A stretch of 64,000 nt of DNA, taken from positions 30,899,606 to 30,963,605 of the forward strand of contig NC_030387.2 of assembly GCF_001625215.2 (NCBI RefSeq), written 5' to 3'. This DNA comes from Daucus carota subsp. sativus (lineage: Eukaryota > Streptophyta > Magnoliopsida > Apiales > Apiaceae). A program made the translations under genes and the position numbers. Of this stretch, positions 36,306 to 48,789 are shown piece after piece (position 1 is the stretch's first letter; each line of letters opens with the position of its first letter). The notes under the pieces are model-generated. The model worked only from the letters and a program-made list of their open reading frames with translations. It did no database searches and was not told the origin of the DNA.

Positions 36306-38059
36306 GGTCGCTTGTATTTGCATGGTATTCTAAAATGATCATCTCTCTATAATTATACTTATTTTTGTATCACAATTACAATAATGCGATTGATTTTCTA
36401 GACCAACAATAAACTTCTGAACATTAAGCCACACTAACAAAAATATTGTTCACCGTGAAGTTTATAGTCCTCATATTTTATAATATTAGTATATTAGTAA
36501 AATTATAAAGCGACTATTGCTTAGAATGAAAATTTATAAATATTAAATCATTATTACTGCATTATCCTGTTGATGATTGTGTCATTCTATCTAGCATGAT
36601 CTGAACAGTAGTCGAATATGTTATAATAATGCGAAATGAAAATTAAGATGCTCTTTTTTTTGAATATTTAATGTTTGAATAGTGTTTTAGATAATAATTA
36701 ATTGTTTAAATCCATAAGATTTTAGCTTTTGAAGTAAACAAAAAGACTATCCAAGAAAACTAAATATAAAAGAATTATGCTTTGGATCTACACTAGCTGA
36801 TTTGTCTCTCCTTGACATTATTTTCTTTTATGGGCTTTTTATTGGGTGAGATCCACTTCACTCATACGGGCCTGTGACTGTAATCCAGGACAAAAATGTG
36901 TGTCCTTGTATATAGCTTTAACGAAAATGAATGGACTATGAAAAGAAAGAATGGGCAATTATTATCCAAGCTTTAGGCCTTCTTTCCTCGAATGTTCGTA
37001 CAATTTTAGATGATAGTTGGTTGGGGCCAGAAAGCCCATTCAATAAACTTCGATCATTTCGTTAGATATGAAAAATAAATCAGAATATTATAACTAAAGT
37101 CTAAATGACAATTTCGATATCTATTTATTATTATTACCGTGAACAATCTAAAAACGGGTGAACATACTGGAAATGAATATTTAATTAATAAAAACATACT
37201 GATGAATGATCATCCATTATCCCAAAATTTATTTACATGATGATGTTTAAAGTTATAATTTATATGATAGGTTATATATGTTGAATACTTGAATTGTATT
37301 AATATAACTACTGATGTGTTTGAAATTTAAATTTTATTTGAAATTCTGAACTCGATCAAATGACATATTTGAATACATAAAGAAAAGTTGGATTTGAATT
37401 TTATTTGAAATTCAAAACCTTCAAATAATAATAAACATAAAATTGATAATTTGAAATGACACGTCAAATCATGCTTAAAATTCAATATTTAAAATGGTAT
37501 ATATGTTCTAAAAATTGGTCTAATATAATTTAGATTTATAATATATCAATTTTAAATTATTATTATAAACTGTTTGAAATTAAATTTTGTGATAATTATT
37601 TTATAATACTATTATTATAGACTATTTAGGTGTGATGGAAGATCTCTCTGCCTCCCTGTTTTGAGAGTCGACTCCCATACTTACGGTTCTAACCACTACT
37701 TTTCCATCTTTTAAATCTTCATCCCTTCATCGATTAAGCCATTTTCTCTCTCCCTTCCTCTATTTTATATTGCAGTTTCTCAAACCAAGATCTGTGTGAT
37801 CTTGCTGAGTACCTTGTTATCAAGGCCGTGCCCACATTTTTGGGATGTTAGTATGTCATATTTTGAGTTTTGTGTTTGTTTTCGTATCGTTGTCGGAGGT
37901 TTTTCTAAAAAAAGATTATACGATATTTTGGGTGATCTGTGAAACTCGCATCGATTCTGGGATGACGGTGGATATCGCAAAAGCTCACCTTTCACAATAA
38001 AAAACTGTTCATATGTTGGGAGTCCTTGTTGCTTTAGTATCAGTTGATATAACTGATAG
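36306..38059. other. AT-rich intergenic, no gene
   Basis: No coding region or resolved element. From about 37640 the sequence becomes less AT-rich and may be 5' parts of the LINE fragment that follows. Confidence 0.45.
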
Positions 38060-38343
38060 TTCCGAACGTTGAGCTACAGATGATGCTTGCGTGAAGGTCA
38101 ATCATAATGCTACCAGTTTCATAGGTGATGTAGGTTGGATTGCTCGATATGTCATTGTATTACTTTTTAAATCAAAAAGTTTAATTATTCTATGTGTTAA
38201 GCGATCTTAAAACAAAACGGCTATCTGTTTAGCTCGTTTTTTGTTTCACAATCAGATTGCAGTTGACAGATCGGAGATTTGTTCCGGCTGGGTTCCGATG
38301 AGTGATTTCAGTTAATGAAATCATTTATTTGTCAAAAAAAAAA
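38060..38343 (+). pseudogene. LINE 3' end with poly-A
   Basis: Degenerate RNase H-like translation (DDACVKVNHNATSFIGDVGW, frameshifted) is followed by a stretch reading RSGICSGWVPMSDFS, a stop, and a short A-run at 38333-38343. This layout matches the 3' end of a plant LINE. Confidence 0.6.
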
Positions 38344-38496
38344 GTAATACGAAAGATGCTATAAGACTTAAAAGTTTTGTACGCTCTTTCTCTCTGGGTT
38401 TTTTTTTTTTTTTACGAATGTGATTTACAGTCTTACAAAACTACAGAGAATAAACTCTCAACCACTTCGCCTGTCCAACTGTGCTTTATCTTTCGG

Positions 38497-38558
38497 TTCT
38501 TCGGTTGTACAGGAATAGTATCTTTGGGTTCTTCAGTTGTACAAGAACAGTATCTTTT
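38497..38558. repeat. Short tandem duplication (about 31 bp, two units)
   Basis: GGTTGTACAGGAATAGTATC and AGTTGTACAAGAACAGTATC follow each other at a spacing of about 33 bases. Confidence 0.7.
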
Positions 38559-38599
38559 CGAATGTGTTAAATTGTACAAAATTCATATTGTCTGATTAT

Positions 38600-39119
38600 T
38601 TAATAATTTAAATTTAAGAGTTAATATTTCAAATTAATATATACATATACATGTGAAATTAATTTTATATTTATAATAATTTAGAAGTTATTATAAATTA
38701 AGTAATAAAATTAATATTATTGTCATAAAAAATTATTTTACTCTAAAAGAACCTATTATGATTTTAAAAATCTAACAAAATTAATTGGGATATACAAAAT
38801 TACACATTATGAAATAAATTTTGAATTCAAATATCTTAACTGATTATTATTAAGTTTAATATATTAAAATATTCACGAACAAAATACACGTACACACAAA
38901 TTTTACTCAAAAATTAAAGGGCTTAACTTTAGCCAAGCTGACCGAAGAAATTAAACAGTCCTGAGTGTTTTTGGTGGAGGCTGCTGACATAACTAGTTTG
39001 ACACTTTACCTAACTCTTAATTGTAAACTACTTCCCGGCGTCTCTAACAAGTCGACATTATTTATTACGGAGTAATATTTTTTTGAAGTAATGTCGACAT
39101 TATTTATTATAATTACTTA
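38600..39119. other. AT-rich intergenic, no gene
   Basis: A short direct repeat GTCGACATTATTTATTA occurs twice (39052-39068 and about 39094-39110). Confidence 0.5.
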
Positions 39120-39663
39120 CTCTCTCCGTCCCTTTTTATCTGTCCATTTTGGAAAAAAAAAACACATACCAAGGAATAATTGATTGTATAAATTTTTTCA
39201 TTAAATACCTCTAATTAATATCTTGAAAATGGTAGAATACCCCTACTTTATGTCTTGAAAACATGAATTCAACCAAGTTTTAAATAAGTCAAGCCTTGAA
39301 AATTGAAATTATGGAGATATATTTGAAAAACTATCATTAAATTACTCCCTCCATCCCAAATTAGATGACCCCGTTGACTTTGGGCACACAATTTAAGGTT
39401 CATTGACCGCATAGATACGTGACTTATTTTAAAAATTTTATTTTTGTGAATAAAAATTAAAATATGAAATTTTCATTTATAAAAGAAAAAATAAAAAAAT
39501 AAATTTCGGAAGTAGACGGTCAATGCACCTAAAGTTACGTGCCCAAAGTCAACGGGGCCATCTAATTTGAGATGGAGGTAGTAGTTTTGAAAGTATAAAT
39601 GGACAGATAAATATGGACAAATTTTTACTTCTAAGGTGGACAGATAAATAGAGACGGAGGGAG
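39120..39663. mobile_element. Stowaway-like MITE carrying a second MITE
   Basis: Outer ends CTCTCTCCGTCCCTTTTTAT and GACGGAGGGAG with TA flanks and internal TGTCCATTTTGGA against GGTGGACAGATAA. The block 39345-39581 is a nested element. Confidence 0.85.
39345..39581. mobile_element. Stowaway-like MITE family B, nested copy
   Basis: CTCCCTCCATCCCAAATTAG at the left and its imperfect complement at the right, TA on both flanks, with GTTGACTTTGGGCAC near one end and GTGCCCAAAGTCAAC near the other. A sibling in opposite orientation is at 59564-59800. Confidence 0.9.
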
Positions 39664-40074
39664 TATTTAATATCAACCCGTGCCGTTAAAAGTAAGAATT
39701 CAAACTTAATCGCTAAAGTCACGAAACAGGATTAAAAAAAAAGTCAGTTAAAAATAAAAAATATTAAAGAATGAACAGCAAAATGAAACCAAGAGTGGAC
39801 TAGTCGTTGACTGACCAGGTCAATGTAAAGACGAGGCACATTATGAAGTTTGTGAATTGAAGATGGGTCTTTAGCGCGTAGTGTCAGTATCAGAAAATGA
39901 AACCTGTGGAATAACTGGTCTTGGGTTTTTAATTTCCACAGCACCCTAACTTAATCGAAGAGGGAAACCTGCGTTCTAGCGTAAGTGATACTGCTCCTCG
40001 TTTACTAGTCAGCACAAGCACAATGGAATGCTCCTGTTATCTTTGCTTCATAACAGGGGCAGAATAATTGAATA

Positions 40075-40475
40075 AATAGGGCCGTAATTCGAGTCGAGCG
40101 GGGCGAGTTTCGAACCGAGCCTAATTCGAGTCAAGTTCAATTGAGTCGAGCTGAACCGGTTCGGTTAACTAATCGAGCCCAAATCTTTGCCCGAACTTGA
40201 CTCGGTTAATTTCACGAGTCGAGTAGAGCTAAACGAGCCGGATTTAACGAGTCGAGCTAGCCAGCTCGTATAATTTAACACTTAATCGAACCCAAACCTC
40301 AAACCGAGCTCGGCTTCTTTAATTTTACGAGCCGAGCTGAGCCAGTTCATTTAATTAAACGAGCCGAAATTTTTGCCCGAACTTGGCTTATTTAACAAGT
40401 CGAGCCAAATCACTTAAACGAGTTCGAACGGAACGAGCTCGCGAGCCGCCCGACTCGAATTACCGCCTGGGCATA
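40075..40475. mobile_element. GC-motif-rich non-autonomous element (GAGTCGAGC repeats)
   Basis: Repeated CGAGCC/GGCTCG and GAGTCGAG motifs throughout. Left end GGGCCGTAATTCGAGTCGAG is complemented at the right by CGACTCGAATTACCGCC-TGGGC. Looks like a hAT-type MITE; target duplication not resolved. Confidence 0.6.
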
Positions 40476-40570
40476 TACATGTTCTTATTATCACACACAA
40501 AAAGCTAGGATAGACCGCCACACCCCGGTCTAATATATCTTGACATCAGGACATGGGACATAGTTTGTAA

Positions 40571-40890
40571 GAGCATCTCCAGCGCAGTGTCTTAGTGTCT
40601 TCTTTATAAATATTATAAAATATTGAATCCCAGTGATTTAGGACAAGATTTTGTATTTCAACTCCAACAATGATTCTTATAATTCATTCTTTATTATTAT
40701 TATAATAATAAATTTGGAAACAGATTGATAAAAGATGGAAGGAAGAGAGAGAATATAAATTACAATAAGAGAGAGAAATGATTTTTTTATTAAAGAAATC
40801 AAATAAGTCATGGTTAGCGGTGCCTTATTAATAAGGCATGAAAGGAGGATCCTAGTGATTTAAGGCACCTCTAAGATACTGCTGGAGCAC
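40571..40890. mobile_element. Tourist/PIF-like MITE
   Basis: Ends GAGCATCTCCAGC and GCTGGAGCAC, flanked by TAA at 40568-40570 and 40891-40893. Same superfamily as 22823-23430. Confidence 0.85.
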
Positions 40891-41095
40891 TAATTTATGT
40901 CACATTCTTTATAATTCGACTTAGAACATGAAATTGGGAAGCTGCTGGAGTTGCTTCAAGATGTACACTGAAAATCTTTGATTTGTCCGATAGATTAGGC
41001 GTGTGCAGCTGTGCGTGAATATCTGCGTTCATTACTCCATTACCCAAGCCCGTTATCAAATCGTATATCTTGATCCTGCTCCGTTAATAATTTAA

Positions 41096-42749
41096 CGGGT
41101 TGTCTATCCTGTGCCCTCGGGTAGGGGTGAACAAATAACCGTTTAACCCGCAAAACCGACCCAACCCGCCCCTTATTTCGGCCGATCAAACCGAACCGTT
41201 CCAAATCGAAAAATAATTGGGTTCGATTTTTTATAACCCGAATAAATTGGGTTGGGTTAGGTTTTTTAAATAATTAACCCCGACCCAACCCGACCCAACC
41301 CGTTTAAAGATAATAAATTTATAACAGTGTGACTATGTCTGCTTAGTTTATATTTTGTTGCTTGTGTTTTATTGTTCAGATTGTTTGCATAATCGTTTAT
41401 ATTTTAGTTGGGTTGAGCTTTATTTTTTCTTGACTTATAAGTTAGAGAAAATAGTTAATAAATATTTATGGCAGCAGGAACTGTAAGATATTAGAAAGCC
41501 AAGTAAATTAGATTCCATGCACACTCGTTTTGTATTAACAGGGAATCTCCATTTGTATTGCAATGAAGTAACATTGACATGACTTAATAGTGAACAACTG
41601 AACATAGTCATGGTAACATAGATTAGGATCACTGCTAGAAAACTATATGCTTTAAACAGATATTACAGCTGAACTTGGGTTTCCTCAAGCGCTACACTCG
41701 TAGAATATATTTATTCATACTACAAAGTAAGTAGTAACGTATTGTTCTTAACAAGAATGCTAGGAGTTACTGGTATTTTTGCTTTTGTAGGCTTGTAAGT
41801 TGTAACTAGCAAGTCTGAGAGTTGCAGCACACACGCCATCTGCAATCATAATTGGCTTATGTTTGAACATTATGTGCCGCTGTGATTAAACCCGATTAAC
41901 CCGACCCAACCCGACCCTACCCGACGTATGAATAACAGGGTTGGGTTGAAAATATTTTTGAGGGTTAACGGGTTCGAATTTTTATAAACCGATTATATTG
42001 GGTTGGGTTGAAGTTTTGCCACTAACCCGGCCAACCCGACCCGTGTTCACCCCTACCCTCAGGCACAGGTTAAATGTCCTCTTTTTCTACAACTATTTTC
42101 CCTCTCTCCTGCTTTTCCAATAATTCATTCATTAATGTTTTCTTGATGATTGTGTTTTCTTCTTTAACCACACACTTTACTATTTTTACATATTATATTT
42201 TAAAAAAATATTATTTATAAATTATATACAAGTTAAAATTTTATTAAATACTAAACAACTTTTAATTAATTTCGTCTCACAAATAATAACGAGCCCCCCT
42301 GCATACACACTAATTTTTTAATTAAAATCATCCAATTTGATATTTAATAAAAAAATTTAGTTAATAACAAGACCCCCCTTGCATATACACTAATTTTCTA
42401 ATTAAAATCACCTTCTAACTAATTTTTTTATTAAATATCAAATTGGATGATTTTAATTAAAAAATTAGTGTATATGCGGGGGGCTTGTTATTATTTGTGG
42501 GACAAAATTAATTAAAAGTTGTTTTGTATTTAATAAATTTTTAACTTGTATATAATTTATAAATAATATTTTTTTTAATATAATATGTAAAAATAGTAAA
42601 GTGTGTTGTTAAAGAAGAAAACACAATAATCAACAAAACATTAATTAATGAATTATTGGAAAAGCAGGAGAGAGGGAGAGTAGTTGCAGAAAAAGAGGAC
42701 ATTTATTACAGCTTAACCTGGGCCCTCAGGGCATAGGATAGACAACCCC
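41096..42749. mobile_element. Mutator-type foldback element interrupted by a hAT MITE
   Basis: Ends CGGGTTGTCTATCCTGTGCC and the complement of GGCATAGGATAGACAACCCC, with the perfect 9-bp ATAATTTAA at 41087-41095 and 42750-42758. Long inverted arms run from 42056 to about 42375 and from about 42440 to 42715 (for example TTCATTAATGTTTT and complement). Without the inserted hAT element the body is about 710 bp. Confidence 0.9.
41122..42055. mobile_element. hAT-type non-autonomous element nested in foldback
   Basis: 934 bp with typical hAT ends TAGGGGTGAACA and TGTTCACCCCTA. The 8-bp flanks CCCTCGGG (41114-41121) and CCCTCAGG (42056-42063) differ by one base. Subterminal regions repeat AACCCGACCCAACCC and its complement. 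No transposase frame. Confidence 0.92.
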
Positions 42750-42886
42750 ATAATTTAAATGATTTTACAGATTCGGTTAACTGTTTTGCTGATTTGTTCC
42801 CCCCTGATTTTTGCCTAATTTTAAGTATTATGAAAGCTAACAATAGTTCTTCAAAAATATTGCGAGAGAGAATGGAAAACAGAATT

Positions 42887-43205
42887 AGAGCATCTCCAAC
42901 GGGGTGTAATTGACTATAATGGTGGACTAAATTGGACATGTAAGACATTATTTAAAATTTGGTGAATCTGTAAGACATTTTGCTTAGATGGTATTGGCTA
43001 TATTGGTTGGCTATAATTTAAAAATAGTAAATTATTAATATTTTGGATTGTTATAAATAGAATATATCACTTTAGTATGATAATAAGTGATGTGTAATCT
43101 TCCTACAGATTTTCTTACAGACTTGTAGCGGATCGAAAAATATAACCATCAACAAGAGGTTGGCTATAATTATAGATAACATGTGGGGATGGTTGGAACG
43201 TGAAT
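42887..43205. mobile_element. Probable degraded Tourist-like MITE
   Basis: Left end GAGCATCTCCAACGGGG is clear; the right end near GGATGGTTGGAACGTG is degraded and uncertain. Confidence 0.45.
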
Positions 43206-44504
43206 TTTTGAAGCCATTAGTTATAATTTTTATTTTTGATATGACAACTAAGATTTTACTTAATAGTTCTATATAATTGAAAAGCTCACAGCATGTTATT
43301 TCAAGTGAATTGCTATGTAATTGGAGACTTATATTTCACTTTTGTAATCATTTTAACAATGACTTGTATAATGTATGCTTTGAAATTTTCAATCAATTAT
43401 ATTATAAGAATTTTTAAAATGTTTTACATATTATGTCATGTTGGGTTAGTCTCGAACTCATTTTTTCGCGTCAGAACTAGTCATGTTAGATAATTTTTTG
43501 GACATATATATTTAAAATGAATCAGAGTTGTGTCAGTTCTCATATTATATCATAATATACGTACTCAATATTCTCGCTTAGGACATAATCGGAGAAGGGT
43601 AAAATGTACGCAGTCCTGCCCCTACTCTTAAAATATAGAGGTTGTTTATGTGAAGACTTTTAATTTAATATACGATAAATAAAAAATAGTATGTGATACA
43701 ATATGATTACAATACCTCAGCTCATGGCTTTCTTCACACGAGACTTACCTAAACATTCTTCATTGTCGATGTCGAAGTCCGGTGGAAGAAACGAGTGGAG
43801 AAATTAAGAACCATCACTTTCGCGAATTGCAAGGTTGAAGGAGTGGGTGAAGAGAGATTGGTGCAAATTTTTTCGTAAAAGTATAACACCATAAAACTCA
43901 AAATCTCTCTAAACCACGAGACCGAGTCTCAACTACTCTAATACGCCGCCGTCAATCATTTTTATCTAATGTCATATCCCCGCGATTTTGAACTCTGAAA
44001 TTCAAATTTAATTGATCAGACCACGGGGTCGACCCCTCTTTTTCTTTTCCAAAATTGATATGTGTACTGCTCTCGTAACCGGGTTGAATTACATTTACGC
44101 ATGTCTACACCAACGTAAACGCCAATCTCTTACTTTTTCCCAGAGATAGACCCTAAAATTTTAAAGACGTCTAAAAATAACGTCCGCCATATGAAATTTT
44201 TTTTATACATAACTCCACAAACCGGACCTAATAGTCTAATGCACAAAATTATCATCCTAAAATTTAGTCAATTTCTCCGTCCCAAAATACATACGATATA
44301 TATACTGCATAATAATCCACACCCCGGTGGTCCTCAGTATGCATAGTCGCATAGACACACGACCTATATCTATCCCGTTTCGCATACTTCGTAACCATCC
44401 ACAAACTAATAATCTAAAAACCAAATAAAACCAAAAATAAAAATAAACAAAACACTCCCCTTCGCTTGCCTCTCCGGCGACTCTAACTAACATTCCGGCA
44501 AATC
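43206..44504. other. Upstream of NYN gene
   Basis: No gene. Near 43596 the segment GGGTAAAATGTACGCAGTCC-TGCCCCTAC resembles a dispersed plant repeat. The last 200 bases are less AT-rich and should hold the promoter and 5'UTR of the NYN gene. Confidence 0.45.
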
Positions 44505-47152
44505 ATGGGCGGTTCCGGCGGAAACAACGGCACGATTCCCCCACTCGCTTCCATACCGGAACCGCAGTACTCGACCGCGAAAATATCGGTGTGGTGGGAC
44601 ATAGAGAACTGTCAGGTTCCAAAAGGCTGCGATCCACACTCGATCGCTCAGAACATCGCATCGGCGCTAGTCAAAATGAACTACGGCGGCGCCGTTTCTA
44701 TCTCTGCTTACGGCGATACTAATCGGATTCCGGCGTATGTTCAACAGGCTCTTAATAGCACCGGCATCGCTTTAAATCACGTTCCTGCAGGTATAAAACA
44801 TGTGTATATGTATGTAAATATTGTATATGTTGTTTTCTGTTTATTAATTGTTGCGATGATCAGTGAGGAGTTTGATCTGTGATAATTGGATCTTATATGT
44901 GTATGTATAGATGATTGGATTTGTGTAGTTTGGGAATTTAGTGTTTTTGCTTCTATGCGATGACTGGATCTGTGTTTGTGTATGTAGTTGACTAAGTCTC
45001 AGGGCTAAAATTGTGTTAATTTTCGTGTTTTTTACTGTTTTAGTACTTAATTCCAATGTGTTATGTGCTCGACTGCTCGGTTGACTAATACTGCTTTCTG
45101 CTGATGGATGTGTCTGTCGATTTAAATTCACAGTTTCTTATATGTGTGTTTGTGTTGTTCTTGTAGTGTTTGCCTCCTACTTCTTGTAATTTGTTTTGGA
45201 TAGGTTCGATTGGATCAAAAGGAAAACTTTAAAAGGGAACTGGTTTATGATGTTTCTGTTTAGAGGCTTAGAGTTGTTCTCTTGGCGGAACTTTTTTTAC
45301 GTGTGTAGTTGGCGGCTTGTAATTTACTTGTTTATGTTCCGTTTGAATTGGCTAATTAAGAAATCGAACATTTTCTATATAGGTGTTAAAGATGCCAGCG
45401 ACAAGAAAATTCTGGTAGATATGTTATTTTGGGCTGTGGATAATTCTGCTCCTGCTAATTATTTATTGATCTCTGGTGATCGAGACTTCTCCAATGCTCT
45501 CCACCAACTGCGCATGCGTAGGTATAATATTCTTCTAGCACAACCTCAGAGAGCATCTGCACCACTCCTTGCAGCTGCAAGGAGTGTATGGCTGTGGACA
45601 AGTCTTTTAGCTGGAGGACCACCCGTAACAAATGTTGAATCATTGCCGTTGTTGCATAATGGATATGGTCAGAAGGTCAATAATGATCAGTTAAGAATTC
45701 CAGTTACCGAATCTTTCCTGCCAAGCCAACCAGTGGACACATTTTATGAAAGTGCCCATTCTGTAAATCAGAGGTTCTCGAGCATGGGGAGGGGAACAAC
45801 CGATGCTAAATATAAAGGAAAACAATTACGGAAAACTTCGAGTCAACCTATAATACCAAGAACATCAGGCTCGCCTGTAGGATTTCAAGATGATCAGAAT
45901 AGCGCAAACTCCTATCAACCTGAATATCCACACCCTAAGCAGGACTCTCAAGAGTTATCTGGTGTGTATAATAGCAAAGAATCTGTTGGTTTAGCTACCC
46001 CTAATTGTTTTCCTGGCGATACTGATTCTTCTTGGACCCATTCTTCAAACTTCCAGAAATCCTACCAAGATCATTACTCACTGCCAGTAAGACCGAGTAA
46101 CTTCTCAATGCCACCTGCATCTGCCTTTCCGCCAGGCAATCTGTTTCCTCCCAATCAACACGGCAGGCCTCCTCATTTGATGCCTCCCAGATGGGATGGA
46201 CCAAGCTCTAAATCTGCTCCACTGTTAAATTTACCTGATATCGGAAAGCTAAACCTTTCAGAATATCCAAGCAGGGACTACAATTCGTCTGTTTCTCAGT
46301 CATGGAAAGGAGGACAATTGAAACCAAATTCCATGTTAGAATCTCCTAATCAAGTAAACACAAACAGTCCAGTTAAGGGACATATGACCAACAACTCGTC
46401 TCCATTTCTCCATGATACACAGAAAAGCAGCCACCCCAATGGTGCTCCAGAATTTTCACTTCCGCCTTCTTCAGCAATAGGTACTGCTGGTAACGTTTCT
46501 AGTAGTGGTGTTTGGGGAACTCCAGGATGCCCAAGACCTTCTGAATATATACAAGGTCTTATTGGGATGATTTTACTCACCCTCAACACCCTAAAAAGTG
46601 AAAAGATGATGCCAACTGAAGCAAATATAACGGACTGCATACGTTATGGAGATCTTAAGCACCGCAGTACTGATGTTAAAAAAGCACTAGAGAGCGCCGT
46701 AGAGCAACAACTTGTAGTAAAGCAAAATTTAGGTGCATCACAGTTATATGTTGGTAAGAATGAGAAACTGTGGAAATGTGTGAACCCTATAGGTGCTAAT
46801 CCTAAGCAATATCCAAAAGCAACATGGGACGAATTGCAAAATTTTCTTAAATCATCATCTGGGCGATCTGTAATAATAGCTTCCAACTGCAGGTTAGTGC
46901 TCATTTTAATATTGTCACTGGCAAGTGAATTAGCTTACTTTTTCTTTAGTTTGATCTGACAGTTTATTTGATTATAGGTACGAAGCAGCGACTATTATTA
47001 AGAATTTGTGCCTAAAGGACCATTCTTTAGGTGAAATACTTCAAATTTTATACATGGCAATCAATATAAGGAAGTGGATTATACATCATCAGTCTGGCTG
47101 GCAGCCAATTAATATCACTCTGGCAGAGACCAACCCTGATTCAGGGTGTTAA
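44505..47152 (+). CDS. NYN-domain endoribonuclease-like protein with OST-HTH/LOTUS domain
   Basis: Three coding exons (44505-44790, 45383-46892, 46978-47152) splice in frame to 656 aa. The N-terminal NYN domain, a PIN-like metal-dependent nuclease fold, spans about residues 25-160. Its likely catalytic acids are Asp32 in WWDIEN and the two Asp of SGDRDF near residue 128. A long Pro/Ser/Asn-rich, probably disordered linker follows. An OST-HTH/LOTUS RNA-binding domain lies at about 481-565 ([16 protein letters not shown] to KLWKCV), followed by a C-terminal region with a second short helical part. The same order is found in animal MARF1 and in Arabidopsis proteins such as At3g62200, suggesting RNA cleavage or decay. 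No obvious transit peptide, so cytosolic action is likely. In-frame codons before 45383 are intron. Confidence 0.92.
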
Positions 47153-48540
47153 CTGCTACCAAAATGAACTAGTTATAATTGGAAATGCGGAGCACTGGTG
47201 AGTGAGACAGAAAACAGGATGGTGGAAAATAGGGACTGGGTACAATATTTGGAAGGTTTATTCTGATAATGAATTAAGTTTAAATCACAGAGGGCTGGTT
47301 CATCTTTATATTTTTTTCATGTTTTTTTTAGTTCTTTGCTTAGGGCTTGGAAATTGCTGTTTGGTCAACCACATAGACTATTTTACGAAAATCTCTTTCA
47401 AGGCTGAAGAATGTTCAACTGTTTGGGATGCTCTCTGGTAGCGCTGCATGCTTCCTCCTCTACACGGATGGTATGTGTTAGCAGTGGTCGTCAAAATTTC
47501 ATAAAGTTTCACTCTTCAGCCAAACAATCTCAACTTTTGAGGTGTTCGCATGGTGGGTTAGTTATGGAATTTGTCTTGTGTTACGTCATACTCTTGATTG
47601 ATCATCAATATACGGGGACTTCAATGGAGGCTGTTAAGTTCTGCAGCTACTTTACGAAACTGTAACTGGATAGATGTGTGTTCACGCATTATGTGAAGGA
47701 AAGTTTGTTCTTACCGATAGTTTACAGAGCTGTCAGGAAAACTATATGTAGAAGTGGTACCTAGAACGTGAGACCTGAATCTGCCTAACAGGCTGGAAAT
47801 GCAAGTCAATTATATTTCTAGAAGATCGAAAAGAGAAGCCACTGATTCAGAGTTATGTAAAATCGTTTTAGCTTCTGAAACTAGTGGGTTTCAGGTCGAA
47901 TTCCATTAACATCAAATCCAATTACTCTACCAAGAAAGATGGTGCATGCTGGCTTTATAATATTCAAGGTACGTGGGATTCTGTTACTGTATGTGAACAC
48001 TGATGATGTTCGGCTCCGTTGTTTAAATTGTTTGTAGAAATCATCGTTATCTTGTTTCTGTATGTTCATGTACAAGACGTGCTTATCCTAATCAGATCTA
48101 AACCGTCTGTACTCCAGTATGGTCATGGATGAGGCATGTTCATCCTAATCTAGACTTTAATTGTAAAAATTGGATTAGATTATAATATATGTAAAAGAAT
48201 TCTGTTTATCCTCAATTTATTTCGCATAAATGATCTCTAATCAGATCTTGCACCTGAAATCCTGAGCAAGTATGTGTACTTCAAGGGGAGGTTGCCTTGT
48301 ACTCCCCTCCACCTTGAAGTAGAGAGGTTTAGTGATGTTTTTGAGGGAGAAGTTTAGTTGCAGTCATGATTTTTACTGGCAACTGTTCTTGAATGAAAAA
48401 TTCTCACCGAAGAAGTACGTTTCTTAGAATGTGATGATTTTGTATCAAATACTGGAAAGTTAGATCATAATTTGGGGGTTAAGTATATATATTTACATTC
48501 AATAAATAGTATATGTGTGTGTGAAACATATTTTGACATA
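47153..48540. other. NYN gene 3' flank
   Basis: Probably 3'UTR at first, possibly spliced (short open frames without family matches). Nothing else recognised. Confidence 0.45.
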
Positions 48541-48632
48541 TGTTCATCAAAAGTCTGTGTGAAAAATATTTAGAAATTTTTTTCATTGTTCATCAAAAGT
48601 CTGTGTGAAAAATATTTAGAAATTTTTTTATT
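48541..48632. repeat. Two tandem 46-bp units
   Basis: TGTTCATCAAAAGTCTGTGT starts at 48541 and again at 48587, each followed by GAAAAATATTTAGAAATTTT; units nearly identical. Confidence 0.9.
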
Positions 48633-48789
48633 GTTAACCAAAAGTCTGGTCAAACACTCCTTTTATCTGGTCTTAAAAACTTCTCCTACAAAAACCAAAT
48701 CTTTATTATTTTTGCATAAATTCATGTATAAACCTAAAACTAGTAATTTTTCTGTTACATTGCCCTATCACTAGATTTTATGAATGCTG

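Noticed and set aside
43580-43650. tRNA-derived SINE
   Set aside because: A short similarity to a dispersed plant repeat is seen, but A and B boxes and a 3' tail could not be defined.
45196-45382. Possible N-terminal extension of the NYN gene's second exon
   Set aside because: The frame is open but lies in the intron; the AG at 45381-45382 gives a precise in-frame join with exon 1 that completes the NYN domain.
48541-48632. CRISPR-like direct repeats
   Set aside because: Only two adjacent units with no spacers, in a plant nuclear context; a simple tandem duplication.
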